From the NCBI GenBank assembly GCA_002914845.1, contig JXTC01000006.1:1841296-1905295 (forward strand): a stretch of 64,000 nucleotides of DNA, written 5' to 3'. Shown here piece by piece: positions 23,160 through 35,300 of this stretch. Source of the stretch: Trema orientale (Eukaryota > Streptophyta > Magnoliopsida > Rosales > Cannabaceae). The position numbers were made by a program, and so were the translations under genes. Within the stretch, counting starts at the first letter, position 1, and each line of letters begins with the position of its first letter. The notes beneath the pieces were generated by a model that worked only from the letters and a program-made list of their open reading frames with translations, was not told the DNA's origin and did not search any database.

Positions 23160-24290
23160 ATGGCTTTGAGAGGTGTTTGGCAACTTCAAAAGCTGATAGT
23201 TAATTATTGTGACTGGGGAGGCAGCAGCAGGGGCATCAGGTATATCTTCTTTAGGTCATTATGTATTCAGTGTTGTAATTGTTTATATAAAAGATTCATG
23301 GGCTTACAGGGGGGGGGGGGGGAAAGGCTGTAGGATTTTCTGAAAATTTATTTGCAAGTATTATTGAGTAAAATATAATTTTCCCAACTTGATTTTCTAT
23401 TTATTATTATTGAGACAATTATGAGATAAGGAGAGTCCGTCAAGTTGGCAATGAAAGGATCACCATCCTCTTATTGGAATGTCTTCGGTTGTTTTATATT
23501 TGTTCGTCTCTTGTTCGTGTTGTGAAAGGGGGCTTTTCGTTGCGGATTCGGTTTTTGTTTTAGATCCTTGATTAGGATCAATAGTGCTAAAATCTGAGTC
23601 CTGACATTACCATTGTTTTCTTTTTGGACTTGTTCGTCACCGGTTTCGAATTTGAGCATTTTGATACTTATTCAGTTATGATATGTCGTTGTAGCGTGTC
23701 CATATGTGGATATGACCACAGCTCTCCATGTTCATCCTCTTGTTTTTCTTTTTTTTCCCCTGTCTGCAGTTTCGATCGCAATTTTTCCTTATAGTTCACC
23801 CACTTGAATGTAACTTGTAAGCATAAAATTTTAGCAGTCAAGTTTTTCATTTCTTGATCATTCCAGGGCATTTATGGAATCACATCTACCAGCGATTAAA
23901 GAGAAGAATCCTCAGATGGAGGTGGTTACTGAACTCATTCGTGGTCAACATCCACTTTTGAAAGGCTTATACAGTGAGACTCTCTTTCTCTCTTTTACAC
24001 ACACACACAAAAAAAAAAAAAAATACAAACAAGAACAAAGACACTTGGTACACTTTTGTGGGTGCATCAAAGAAGCCTTCACTGTTTTAATGAGTGTTTC
24101 TTCTGCTAATATCACAGAGAACAAAAGGGAACGGGTGGTATGTGTGAAGAATATGGATCCTGATGAGATTGCTCAATGTGCAACGAGACTAAGAAATTCA
24201 TTGGGAAGAAAGGTGGTGAAACTGAAGACTAGGCATGTAACCAAACACCCTAGTGCGCAAGGTACATGGACTACAGATGTGAGATTTTGA
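23160..24290 (+). CDS. mL43: Mitochondrial large-subunit ribosomal protein mL43, 3 exons
   Basis: A mitochondrial ribosomal protein of the L51/S25/CI-B8 family with a thioredoxin-like fold. Exons 23160-23239, 23867-23973 and 24118-24290 join in phase to give 119 aa. The start reads MALRGVWQLQKLIVNYCDWG with the conserved GGSSRGIR. The middle has AFMESHLPAIKEKNP and ELIRGQHPLLKGLY. The C-terminus reads NSLGRKVVKLKTRHVTKHPS. Length and sequence match plant mL43 proteins (Arabidopsis is also about 119 aa), which lack an obvious cleaved transit peptide. The start at 23160 is chosen because it gives the conserved N-terminus directly after the 5' UTR splice site. It is flanked by transposons on both sides but looks intact. 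Confidence 0.93.
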
Positions 24291-24727
24291 GGTGAAACAA
24301 ACAAATTAGGAGGGAGATTTTGAGCTGAAACAAAGAAAGTCTGAATGAGCTTCTTTTGGTTTGTACTTCTATAGTTCCATGTATCAACAATGATGACTGT
24401 GTATGGTACTCGCTTTTGAGAATTTGAGGTTCGCTTTGCAAGTAGACACAGTTTAGACTCTTAAGAATAGCACTGGCTGGTATTAAATTTCGTATTACCT
24501 TTTGCTTTCCTCTTTCTCTTTTTTTCTTCTGCTAAAGTATTTTATGTTTTGCTAGAGCTTTGTAAATATGTAAGCATCGTAACATTCTAATGGTTTGAGC
24601 TTCTCAAAGTGTCTTTACTTGAGCAGCAAATACCCAACAGAAATTGGTAGAGCGTATTGAAACTCAAGCCAGCCGAAAATGGCTGCATAAAAATGGTTTT
24701 ATGGACACAAGAGTTGTATTCAACTTA
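24291..24727 (+). other. mL43 3' flank
   Basis: Probable 3' UTR to about 24560. The remainder has no recognisable gene and ends in TTCAACTTA (24719-24727), the left copy of the Pack-MULE target duplication. Confidence 0.5.
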
Positions 24728-25791
24728 GGACAAAGTGTATATTTGCCCCCAAACTATCGCCTGTACAAAATTTTGCCTCCTAATCTATTTTTTTTTGCAA
24801 GAATTCTCCCTGAACTATTCGATTGCGTAAAATGTTCCCTTTTATGTTTAAGTCTGTTTGTAAATTGACATTGACGATAAAAGTGACAAGGCAAATATTT
24901 TCTAATTTTTTATTAATATATTTAAAAAATTAAATCAAATTCATAAAAAAAAAAAAAAAAACTTTTCCCTTTCACCTCCTTCCTCTTCTTCGTCAGGTTG
25001 GGCAACTGGAGATCCCTCTCATAGGAGAAACTCTGGTCCTATCGTAAGTTCTGGAACCTTGTTGAAACAAAAAAGTCCAGTTGCAAATGGTCCATCTATT
25101 TTAAAAGATACATTGGTAAGTGAACTTTGTTTTATCTGATTTTGAGAGTTATGTGCTTCATGTCTTGATCAGTCTGCCAGGTTCAGGTGAGTTGTAAACG
25201 AATATACTTGTCTTTTGGGTATATGATTGGCACTTCATATTTTCAATGCCCTCTGGATAATCTTAATAAATTTGGTGTTAGTTTCATGTTTCAGTTGCCT
25301 TTTTTCTCCCTGTCTAAAGAGACTTTTATCAAGAGAAATTAAATAGAAAAGCTGTTAATGATGGACTGTTCGTTTTATTCATTGTGCTTGACTTGTCTGA
25401 GATTTGGAACTTATTCAGCTTGTTCATTGTGCTTGGAATCCTGCAGCTATCAAGCTCACATATCTTGCGGTCAAGTGGGTCATCAAGGCGGCCTGCCACG
25501 TCTAGAGAAGAAGAAGAAGAAGAAGAAGAAGAAGAAGACGAAGAGGAAGGAGGTGAAAGGGAAAAGATTTTTATTTTTATTTTTATTTTTATGAATTTAA
25601 TTTAATTTTTTAAATATATTAATAAAAAAATTTGAAAATATTTGTCACATCACTTTTCCTGTTAATTTACAGACTTAAACAGAAAGGAAATTTTTACACA
25701 ATTGAATAGTTCGGAGAAAATTCTTGCAAAGAGAAATAATTTAAGTGACAAAACCAGACAATAATTTAGGAGGTAAAGATACAATTTGTCC
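24728..25791 (+). mobile_element. Pack-MULE-like element, 1.06 kb, carrying host gene exons
   Basis: The arms are inverted repeats about 220 bp long: left GGACAAAGTGTATATTTGCC, right (inverted) GGACAAATTGTATCTTTACC. Similarity continues through GCAAGAATTCTCCCTGAACT versus GCAAGAATTTTCTCCGAACT to ATTAATATATTTAAAAAATT in both. The flanks TTCAACTTA (24719-24727) and TTCAATTTT (25792-25800) match at 7 of 9, an eroded 9-bp Mutator duplication. The interior is not transposase but two spliceable exons of a host gene (separate entry) plus a (GAA)n run at about 25506-25540. Captured host exons between long MULE inverted repeats define a Pack-MULE. Confidence 0.8.
24997..25512 (+). pseudogene. Captured casein-kinase-1-like gene fragment (two exons)
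   Basis: After an acceptor (CTTCGTCAG) the frame reads ATGDPSHRRNSGPIVSSGT, then LLKQKSPVANGPSILKDTL, and stops at a good donor TTG|GTAAGT (about 25117). An intron of roughly 330 bp ends at CCTGCAG (25446). The second exon continues in phase with LSSSHILRSSGSSRRPATSR and runs into the (GAA)n tract. The Ser/Arg-rich pattern resembles the C-terminal tail of plant casein kinase 1-like (CKL) proteins. That assignment is from memory and only moderate. The retained in-phase intron shows capture from DNA, not from mRNA. Confidence 0.55.
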
Positions 25792-25830
25792 TTCAATTTT
25801 TTAAATTTTATGATATGGACTTGCACAAAT

Positions 25831-25920
25831 GGCAGTGTGATCTTACTATAGCACGGTTAAGTACGTTCAGGAAAAGGCAGTGTGATCTTGCTAGAGCACG
25901 GTTAAGTACGTTCAGGAAAA
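25831..25920. repeat. 45-bp tandem duplication
   Basis: Two units (25831-25875 and 25876-25920) begin GGCAGTGTGATCTT and end GTACGTTCAGGAAAA, differing at two positions. They lie between the Pack-MULE and the eIF2A 3' end. Confidence 0.9.
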
Positions 25921-26374
25921 TGCAGTATATTATGCATTATAAAGTAAAAGATGCATAACATATCAACCACTCATTTCATTCATCAGTATAATCTTTTTTC
26001 TTTAAAATATAGTTGAGTTTTGGAGTTTGGAACGACCATAAATATTTTATTTGTTCACCTAAAAGACAAGAATTCATTCGTAACTACACTTTAAAATGTT
26101 ACGAAAGCTTCAAACGTCAATATAATCCTTTCATCACTCCAATTTGTCACTCTACCATGAAAGCATAATGGAAGGCTTTGCACGAACAGACTTGTACTTT
26201 CATTTGCAAAATTTATAGTGATCCAGTAAAAACTTATTAAGAACGAGGGAAAACGATCCTGCTTCGACAATTTCGCACCCAAACGAAACTAGGAGTGATG
26301 TATTGTTGGTAAAGCCTCAACTTCCACCGTTGAGCATATGCAGGATGAAGAGCACTAAGCAATGCTTCCCGCTT

Positions 26375-29300
26375 TCAATCAAAACCATTGCTAGCACCTG
26401 TCCCCTCAGCAGCCTTTTTCTCCTTCTGCTTCTCCCTTTTCTTCTTGTTTTTCAATGCGTTCTTGCTCATCGTTCTAGAAAGGTTGGAATATTAGATTAG
26501 TATTTAGGAAGAGCCCACTTTATAATGAATCAGATAGGGAAGAAAAAAATAAACTGAGGTGCACTTACTCAGTAGGGCTCTGTCCAAACAACTGTCATGA
26601 GAAACCATCGAAATCATCAGAACCGCCTAATGAAAGCTCAATAAAATCAAAGATGAAATTAAGAGAAAAGAATTCATCTATACCTCTGCCTGAACAACAG
26701 CTGCATTCTTAGCATGTGGGGGCCGATAAGCAGCAGGCTTTGCAGCAGGAGGGTTTGTGGGAGTGCTTTTCCCAGAAGTCAGAGAAGCTTTAGGCCTCTC
26801 TCCTGAAATTTTCCAGATTCCTCCATCAACAAAATATGCTACTAACAAATTTAAAATAGATATGGCATTATTAAAAATAAAGAACATGATATCGGACCTT
26901 GCGGTTTGGTGTCTCCAACTCTTAACGTGTCAATAGCCTTGATGAGTTCAGTAATGTCACCATACCTATCTGGTGACACGGGTTTCCAATCAGCCTGAAA
27001 GATGGTTCAAGGCAAAATGAATCAAATAATGAGTATTAACTATATAAGAAGCTCATTGAAGAGAATTTCAACATGAGTCCTAATAAGACTTGACCTGGTA
27101 CAACTTGTCAAACATCTTCTTGAAGTATAGGGTTCCATTGTAGTGGAAAACTTTAACGCTATATTGAGAACAAGAAATAACAAAATCAATTACAGCAAAA
27201 TAATATAGAAGCAGACATCAAATAAAATACATAACACAGCCTGGGATGCTTAATGAAAAGGGACCTCCTGGACCATAAAATGGCAAGCATTAGACAAACT
27301 ATCAGAATTATGCTCTAATTCAAGATCATTTATCTGTGACAGCAACATTTGAAGAAAATTACTGGCTGTTGCACAAGTTGACGAGTACTAAATGTTAACC
27401 AGTAAGTACTTGGCACCAAAAGAAAAATGTTAACGAGTAAGTACACTACTTAATGTGTAAGACCACTGTCCAAATGACAAAAAGGTGGAAATTATGTTTT
27501 AGAAAGGAAGATCTAACATCCATGGGTAGGAAAAACTTCTCTAGATATAATAGTGCGGTGACTAAAATTTTCTACTAAACTCATATATAAATTTTATTCA
27601 AAACAGCATGAAGACAGCATATTAATTGGACAATATGCACCTTCTATGATTAGGCATGTCATACCATTCCCACAGAACACACAATATCGTAAGGTTAACA
27701 TACCAATTGTCAATTTGTAGTCTTGGGGCCGTTGTAGCTGTCATGAAATAGCACCCATCTGGAGACCATTCACTAGTCACGGAGCATTCAGCCCTGCAAG
27801 TTCCTACCTGTTTCTTCTCTATGTAATCCCAAAATGCCTACAGGTTAAATCATATACCGTGGACTCAGATAATGAAATCAGAAAGAAGATATGGTGATTT
27901 TTTTGTTTTCCACAAGGTGGCATACAACACAAATGGAGAGAAAAACCACCAGTAAGGGTGAACAAATAATGTGTACAAGTAGGAAAAATCATAAAACGTA
28001 TTCCTAGAACTTTTCCTTTATCTTGCTCTTTCTTATGATTAACATTCAATGGTTTATTGCTTTTCCTTAAAAAGTTATATTAAAAGAAACTCACAAGAGC
28101 ATAAATATAGATTATTAAATAAACAAAGCAGAAGGAATAAGCATCTAATTTGACATACCATATCACCAGGTAAGTTGCCAAATCCTGCCAAACATAGAAC
28201 TATTGAGGAGATAATTAAGGCCACAAATATGCAATTTTCATCCCTTTTCATTTTACGAGGACACATGAGGTGACCTGCTGTTTCAAAACCCAGCCATGTA
28301 GCATAGAAAATCTAAAAAAAGAAAAAAATTCTCTGCTAAAGGATACATTTTCCTTTGGGGTTCCATCGAATTGTGTTGTATGGGCCTGTTCCAAGCTCAA
28401 GTAGAGGATTGCACTTCTTGTCAAACACAGTTGCTTTAGCAGGCATAACTAAGATAATCAAGGAATACACAGACCAAACAACATTGCAGAAATGACTTTT
28501 AAATAATACTAGTTTAAGGCTACGTAATTATCATGCCCCAGCATTAGATGATTCTACATAAACCACAAGAATGCATGAAGGATAATACTACACTAAATAT
28601 AAATTCTCAGTTATAAAAGGTTAAGATGCTTTGATTAGAGGCATTGAAAGCCTCACTCCTCACTAGAATGCAAAAAGAGTATGCAAGGAATATATTCAAT
28701 CCAAAAATTTGTTGATCAACATTGTTCAACCAAACACGATTTTGCTGACATATTCAATTATGTAGAGAAATAGAAAGCTCAATATAACATAGTCATAATC
28801 CCATATGCTTAAAGAAAACATGTCAGTGTCACTGATGACAATGTATAGGTATTCTTTAATAGATTACACTGGATGGATTTCGCATGTAGATTTAGAACAA
28901 CGATGGAATTCTCTTCAAACATCTGACGGGGAACAAAGAAAATAAAAAGAAAAAGAAAAAAGGATACATCCATAAACAACAGCGAATTCCGAACCAGAAT
29001 ATGACCACTGAACATCATGAACAGGACCCTCTTTACCTGCAAAAGTTAAATAAAGAATTAGTTTATGGCAAAAATTAGAAACTGAATTATGGTTTAAAAG
29101 CAAAGTCAGAACATACGAAGAGGTACAAGCCCTTCATAGGACCCATCTGTTGTCAAGTAGTTTAGCTTTGATTCTCCATAGTAACTCTGGTTCGTCTTAT
29201 CGACATCTGACTGAACCACAACTAAAAGCCCAGTGGAGCCCTGATTCCAACTCAGTTGCACTGATGAAGATCGGAAAAAACTCTTCCGAGCAACAGGTTG

Positions 29301-31454
29301 ATTTTGCGCATCTTTTCCACATGTAAATATCTGGACACTGGCAGGAACCCCCTGATTATAAGATTGAACATAAGAATAAGTTATATTTATTGAAAGAAAC
29401 TGATATAAATAGTGAAAAAATAAGTCATATACGTAAATACTTGCTACATAAGCAAAACTTCAAATTATCTATAAAACAAATAGATTATAGACCATCTATT
29501 GCATCTAGCAAATCCCTATACCGTCACATAGTTTGACAGTTTCACCAAATAATGTATTGCCATCTTCATTCTCTAAAGCAGTTGACTGCCAAATTTGAAA
29601 ATGAGCCAATGTTCTGACTAGCTCCTGACTATTTCAAAATTCAAACTAAGTTTGAACTTTTTAAGCCTTAGTTACAACCACATTGTTGCAAACCATAAGG
29701 TAATAGTAACAGATACAGAAAGAAAACTAATTGGAAAAAAGAGTTGAACAGGAAGCAAAATGAAACTAAAATATTCCATTTGAAACTAGCATGTATGCCT
29801 GCATATCACAGGATCAAAATAAAAAATAATGACAAAACAATCCTAGAGTTTAACAGGAAATCCGGGGGAAACCTTAGATTCAGGAACAAATGCTGCAACA
29901 TATGTTGCAGGTGCCCAAGAAAGCTCGACTGCAGCTACTCCAGGAACTCTTATTCGATGCACAATTCCCTTAGAAAAGTCCCCAGCATCAAAAAATTGAA
30001 TCTCATTGGTCGCAAGCCGATAAGCAACAGCTTCGTTGGAGCTGAACCTTATAGAAGGCCTGACGAGAAAATTGGAAACATAAGCTAACAGCACGACATA
30101 GTATTTAATGTAATGTTTTTTTCACATAAATCTTAAATTGTGAAGATTAAACATGAAATTTTATATACTGTCATTTTTGCATAAAAAGAGAAGCTTTGGT
30201 TATTCCTTTTCAATTCTGCAAAATATAAAAGACCCTGTAAGATACTATGTACCAAGTGGTTTTCGTCATGTTCTTTTGGAATTGCTGATAAACAGAGTCA
30301 CCACTCTCTATCTTCCACAAATTCACATTCTTTTCTTGAGGGCCCAAGGACTTTTGAAATGTTTGAAGATAAGTCCCACGAGAGGACAAGGCGGCCGCAA
30401 GAAGATTCGGCACTTGAAAAGTCCTGACTTCTTTGTAGGTGATGCAATCATAAATGCTGATCACGGAATCAGATTTGACCACCATGAGCCTGGATCCATC
30501 TTCACTGAACTTCGAACTCGTGCAAGGAGTTGTTTCAAGCTTGACACCCGGCTGACCATTTCCAAAGGGGGGACCATTCCAGACTGAGAACCCTTCTGGG
30601 CCTCGAACTAAAACAAGTAAAACAAAAGAAAAAAAAAAAATAATAAGAAAACGAAACGACAAACAGCTAAGACCAAAGAAAAGCTACAACCGGGTACCTA
30701 AAATATCCAAAGCAGGTGCAGGTGCAGATGCAACAGCTGCCATGGCAAGCTGCAGATGAACAGGGTCAAAAGCAAGGTTGTTACCGTACTATTAAAAAAA
30801 TTGAAAAAGAAAAGTGTTAGAATGGATCTATTTCAACATAACAAGCTATCACTAACATTAATATACCCTCAATCAACAAAAGAAGGAAACTTAAATTTCT
30901 AAACTTAAATAATTATTCTAAACTTAAATTTCTCAATGCACTTGCAAAAACTCAACAATATGTTAACATTCTTCTTTACCATCTTCAACCCCCCCCCCCC
31001 TCTCACAAAAAAAGAACTCAATGAAATGAAAACTATGGAACTTGTATTGTAGCAAGAACTGAACTTTAGTAAATGGCAAAGAAACTTTGCTACTGATCAA
31101 CAATTTAATAATAAAAACTAAATTAATTAAAAAGTAATGATAGTTTTCCCAGGTACCTAACAAGATAATTCTCTATATGAAAGCCTAGGGTTAGTTAATT
31201 ATACGATAATTAAAAAGGAAAAAAAAAAAAAAAAGAGAGCAAAGACGAGATTCTACAACCTGTGACTGTGACTGTGAGTAGTTCGCCGGAGACTGAGGAG
31301 TGACTGTGAGGCCTTCGATTGAACGAAACGGGAATCCGTGAGCATCAAACGACAAACGACGTTGTTTTATGCCTTTGGGTCGCAAGATAGTTAGTACTTG
31401 ACTACTAGCCAGTTCGTGTTTTCTTGTGGGTGATAGTCCAGGGCAGCAAAACAT
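26375..31454 (-). CDS. EIF2A: Eukaryotic translation initiation factor 2A (eIF2A), 14 exons
   Basis: eIF2A is a cytosolic WD40 beta-propeller protein that can deliver initiator or alternative tRNA to the 40S subunit independently of eIF2. Exons in transcript order: 31260-31454, 30698-30788, 30253-30607, 29873-30059, 29117-29351, 28968-29036, 28347-28448, 28159-28199, 27704-27837, 27095-27158, 26898-26994, 26684-26802, 26569-26591, 26375-26474. All join in phase (603 codons plus stop). Diagnostic stretches include LVRGPEGFSVWNGPPFGNGQ, EGPVHDVQWSYSGSEFAVVY, LCLAGFGNLPGDMAFWD and VTSEWSPDGCYFMTATTAPR. The tail has PAAYRPPHAKNAAVVQAE and a Lys-rich NALKNKKKREKQKEKK. The Met at 30743 (GCCATGG context) would give 523 aa, close to the usual plant length of about 510-520. 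The 31454 start adds 80 residues, so 30743 may be the real start and exon 1 a UTR exon that happens to be open. Confidence 0.93.
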
Positions 31455-32309
31455 GCTTCCAATGAGAATATCCCACGTGGATCGTTGATGAAATTGTATA
31501 CCATAGATGACGTTTTCTGTAGGAATCTCGAGTCATGGATTAAATCTAAGGTGGATTAAATCCAAGGCCCAGTTCCGTAATAGTCAAGCGTTTGATAATT
31601 TATCAATTCTTGTCGTTTGATGGACAAGTTGTCGCTTATATTGCTTTTTCTTTTTTCTTTTTTTTCGGGTATGAATCTGATATCGCATCTTGTCCTTTCC
31701 TGTTTTATTGTCGTCGTTTTTTTTTTCCCCACGTTTTTGTTGGTTTCTGGATATATTGCAGTTTTTCAGTGGAATATGTGTAGCGGTAGCGATTTGATAT
31801 GTTAATCTATTAGGTTAGTTCCAATTTGGACTTGGACTATAAAATAAGTGGCGCTAGAATTATTTTTTGTCTCCGTTTTGATTCCTGGATTTACAAATGT
31901 CTAGTTTTGGTTTTTGAACTATGTTTTTTGGGCAATTTTTGGCACTTATAATTAAGCATTTAGAAGCCATAAAAAAAAGAAGAAGTTCATGAACTAGTAT
32001 TGAACATTTGAAAAATATGTGACAAAATTCAATTATTTGTGATATGACCATTGTAGTTTATAAAATTTTAAGTATTATTTTTTCAAAGGCGTGACAACAA
32101 TGCAGCAATAAATAAAAGTTCTAGCTATCATAATATTTAAATAGAAATTCAAGAGATGAAATTAATCCTTCAGGTCTACATACGAATTATTCAATAAAAT
32201 TATTAACAAAAAATAGAAAAGGAAAAGTTGCTATCCAACAAATATGTATTGCTAGAAACTAAAGCAAAGGAAAAGAAAGCCTAAGCCATCAATTATTTAG
32301 ATACTCCCC
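31455..32309. other. Intergenic region between eIF2A (5') and WAKL-1 (3')
   Basis: The eIF2A promoter is on the left and the WAKL-1 3' flank on the right. AT-rich with T tracts near 31645-31670 and 31720-31730. No further gene is visible. Confidence 0.5.
31474..31479. promoter_or_regulatory. G-box CACGTG upstream of eIF2A
   Basis: A palindromic CACGTG within CCCACGTGG lies about 20 bp upstream of the most distal eIF2A start codon. G-boxes bind bZIP and bHLH factors. Whether it is in the core promoter or the 5' UTR depends on the unknown transcription start. Confidence 0.4.
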
Positions 32310-35300
32310 TCACCTCCCACTGAAATCAAGTAATACATGGTCTCTTATACTATCATAAGCAGAAATCGCATTAATACTACTTTCAATGTCTTGATAATCT
32401 TTGGATGTCTCAGAAAGCAAATATTCAGTCTCTTCCAAATTAATCAACTCCTCATTGGCCCATGGATGCTTTTCCAATCTTCTTAGTCCTTCCAATTCCA
32501 TTGCCACTTCTTTCATTGTAGGCCTCTCTTCTCCGTTCACATTCAAGCACCTCTTTGCAACCTTAGCCACTTCCTCAACTTGCTCTTTGTTCCCTTCTTC
32601 ATTCACTATTTCACTCTCAACTATTTCAAACAACCTATCCCTTTTCAAAGAAGACAAGAAATGCATAGCCAAACCCCTCTCCTCTTCCGGCCTGTCGAAT
32701 GAGATCGCTTTCATTCCCGTTAGTAGCTCCACAAGAACAACTCCGAAGCTATAAACATCGCTCTTCTCCGTCAGTTGATTCGTATGCAAGTATTCGGGGT
32801 CTAAGTATCCAAGAGTTCCTTGCACCATTGTTGCTAATTCTGTTTGATCCGCAGGAACCAACTTCGAAGCTCCGAAATCCGAGACTTTCGCAGTGTAGTT
32901 GTCTAGAAGTATGTTAGAGGGCTTGACATCTCTATGAATGATTGGTGTTGAGGCCGCTGAATGCAAATAAGACAGAGCTTCTGCAGTCTCCGCCGCTATT
33001 CTAAGACGAGTTTCCCAAACTAATTTAGAGGACTTTTCCTTAGAATGTATGTGTTCCGAGAGGGTACCATTGGGGACAAATTCATAAACAAGTAAAGGAA
33101 CTTCGGTCTCTAAACAACATCCCAAGAGTTTGACAACATTCCTGTGGTTAATTTGGGACAGAACAACTACCTCATTGATGAACTGTTCGGTTTGATTTTG
33201 GTCAACAAGCTTGGACTTTTTAATGGCAATGATTCTGTTATCTGGTAAAAATCCCTTGTAGACGGTACCAAAACCTCCTCGGCCAATAATTGTGCTCTCA
33301 TCATAGTTAAGCGTAGCTTTTTTAAGCTCTTCTTCGGTGAAGATTTTGGCCGTTTCTGTTGATGAGTTGGCTTCTCGAGAGAGTTTCTGCTTTAGAATCA
33401 AGCCACCATTTTGCTTGAAGAATTTCTCTTTGAGCTGGATTAGCTTTCTCTGCTTGAGAACCAAGTACAACCAGGAGCTACTGATTAGCAAGGCAATAAA
33501 GCCTATTGCAGTACCTGCATTTGCATCAAATTTTCTAGTAATTAATTATAAGTACTGCTTATATTACCAGTTTCTGCCAGTATCATGAAGACATATACAA
33601 GTATAATGAGCGATTCTGAGGGCTTTTTTCTAATAAGGCGAAAAATTAAAAGTGACTGACAATCTAATTTCCTCTAGGTTTTGGGTGGAGATTCTGGCGA
33701 TGTTTGGTGCATAGGCTAGGATTGGGATAAGGATATTTAATTCTATAGTTTTATATTTGATGCTGACTTAGGATTGAGATAAATTATTTCATACTCAAAA
33801 ATAGTCCGTGTAAATTAGAATAACTAAAATCAGTAAGTGTGAGAATAGTATTATTGAACTGCCTGCTACCATTCCACTTTTCAATGCTAGTGGGTCATCC
33901 TTATAAAAGACTTTTCATAGAAAGTAATTTTAACAAAATTCAATACTACACCAAACGTAAAATAATATTAAGCATATCGTAAATCATAAACCATATCAAT
34001 TCAATCTATTCTAATCCATCGTAATAATATAATTCAATCTCGCATACCAGATGGCCGACTTTGAACTTCATTATAATATAATAGTTTTTTTTTTTTTTTT
34101 GGAGCTAAATGACGTAAAATGGCAATACAGGTCATGACACGATAACACGACTCGAAACCCGCACGATTAGCTGAATCTGCTTGACCCGAAATTGACTCGA
34201 ATTGACACGATTAAGTAATTTTTTAATAAATTATATTAAATAATTATTTTCAAAAAAATATTTTTTCATGAATTTCGTGTAGGTAAAATAAAAAACATAA
34301 AGCTAATGAATTAGTTTCTCTTACTATAGTAAAACTTAATTAAAAAAATCGAGTAAATTAACAATTATACTATTTATATACGTTTTAACCCATCAATCTG
34401 CACGTCGTTTTCATTAAACAGGTGACACGTAGGTTAACCTGTTAATGACACGATTTAATTAGGTTAAACACGACACGACACAGATTGCCACCCCTAAATG
34501 TAAGGGGATACATCTCAAATAAGAATTGATATGTTTAGCATGTAAAATGATTTTCTATGTATAAAAAGTATATACTTAGTAGTAGATTTATCAAACTTCT
34601 AGTATAAAACTGAAATATTTGGTATACTGATTTACTTGGTTTAAAAATTGCTATATCAATTTCTTTTGAGGGTATTGTTATATTAAACTATTTACCTATG
34701 AAAAGAAAAAAAAAAGAATATTTACTCAAATAAAATGTGAAAACAGGCATCTACCGTAATTTCTTCAAAGAGATTTTCCTTCCTCCAAACGGTAGATTGG
34801 GGTACCAATTGTATCCATCTAAATGCATAGTATTTTGTTATCTTTTCTATGCTATGCCTGTGTTTATCTTTAACAATGAAAATGTTCCCAAAAAAAAAAA
34901 AAAAATCCTGACGAAAATGTTGCTGCCAAGCTTAACATTAGTGTTAATGATGTGTATATATCATGTATGGTGTTTTACTTACCAATAATAATCTTGACGA
35001 GAGGTAATTCTCGGTGGCGCTCCTTGCAAATAAAACTCCCTATTGTGTTCTCACAGTATTCATCTTCACTGCAATTATCAAGATCTGAGTAACATTCATC
35101 GATATCTGCAAAATCATTATAAGAGTTATACATTATTATATATATAAATATATATACTTGATTCGTGCAACATGATATAATTTTGTATATAATGACCAAT
35201 AATAATTAGAAAAAAAAAAAAGCAATGTATAGTATGATATTGTATATATAATAACCAATAAGTAACGGTGATATAATTTTTTCAAAAGAAATACCTATTG

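Noticed and set aside
23309-23322. G-run as a quadruplex or regulatory site
   Set aside because: A single homopolymer of G in an intron, without the four-tract pattern; possibly a sequencing-length artefact.
30153-30587. 144-codon plus-strand frame
   Set aside because: Antisense shadow of eIF2A exon 3, whose minus-strand reading matches a known protein.
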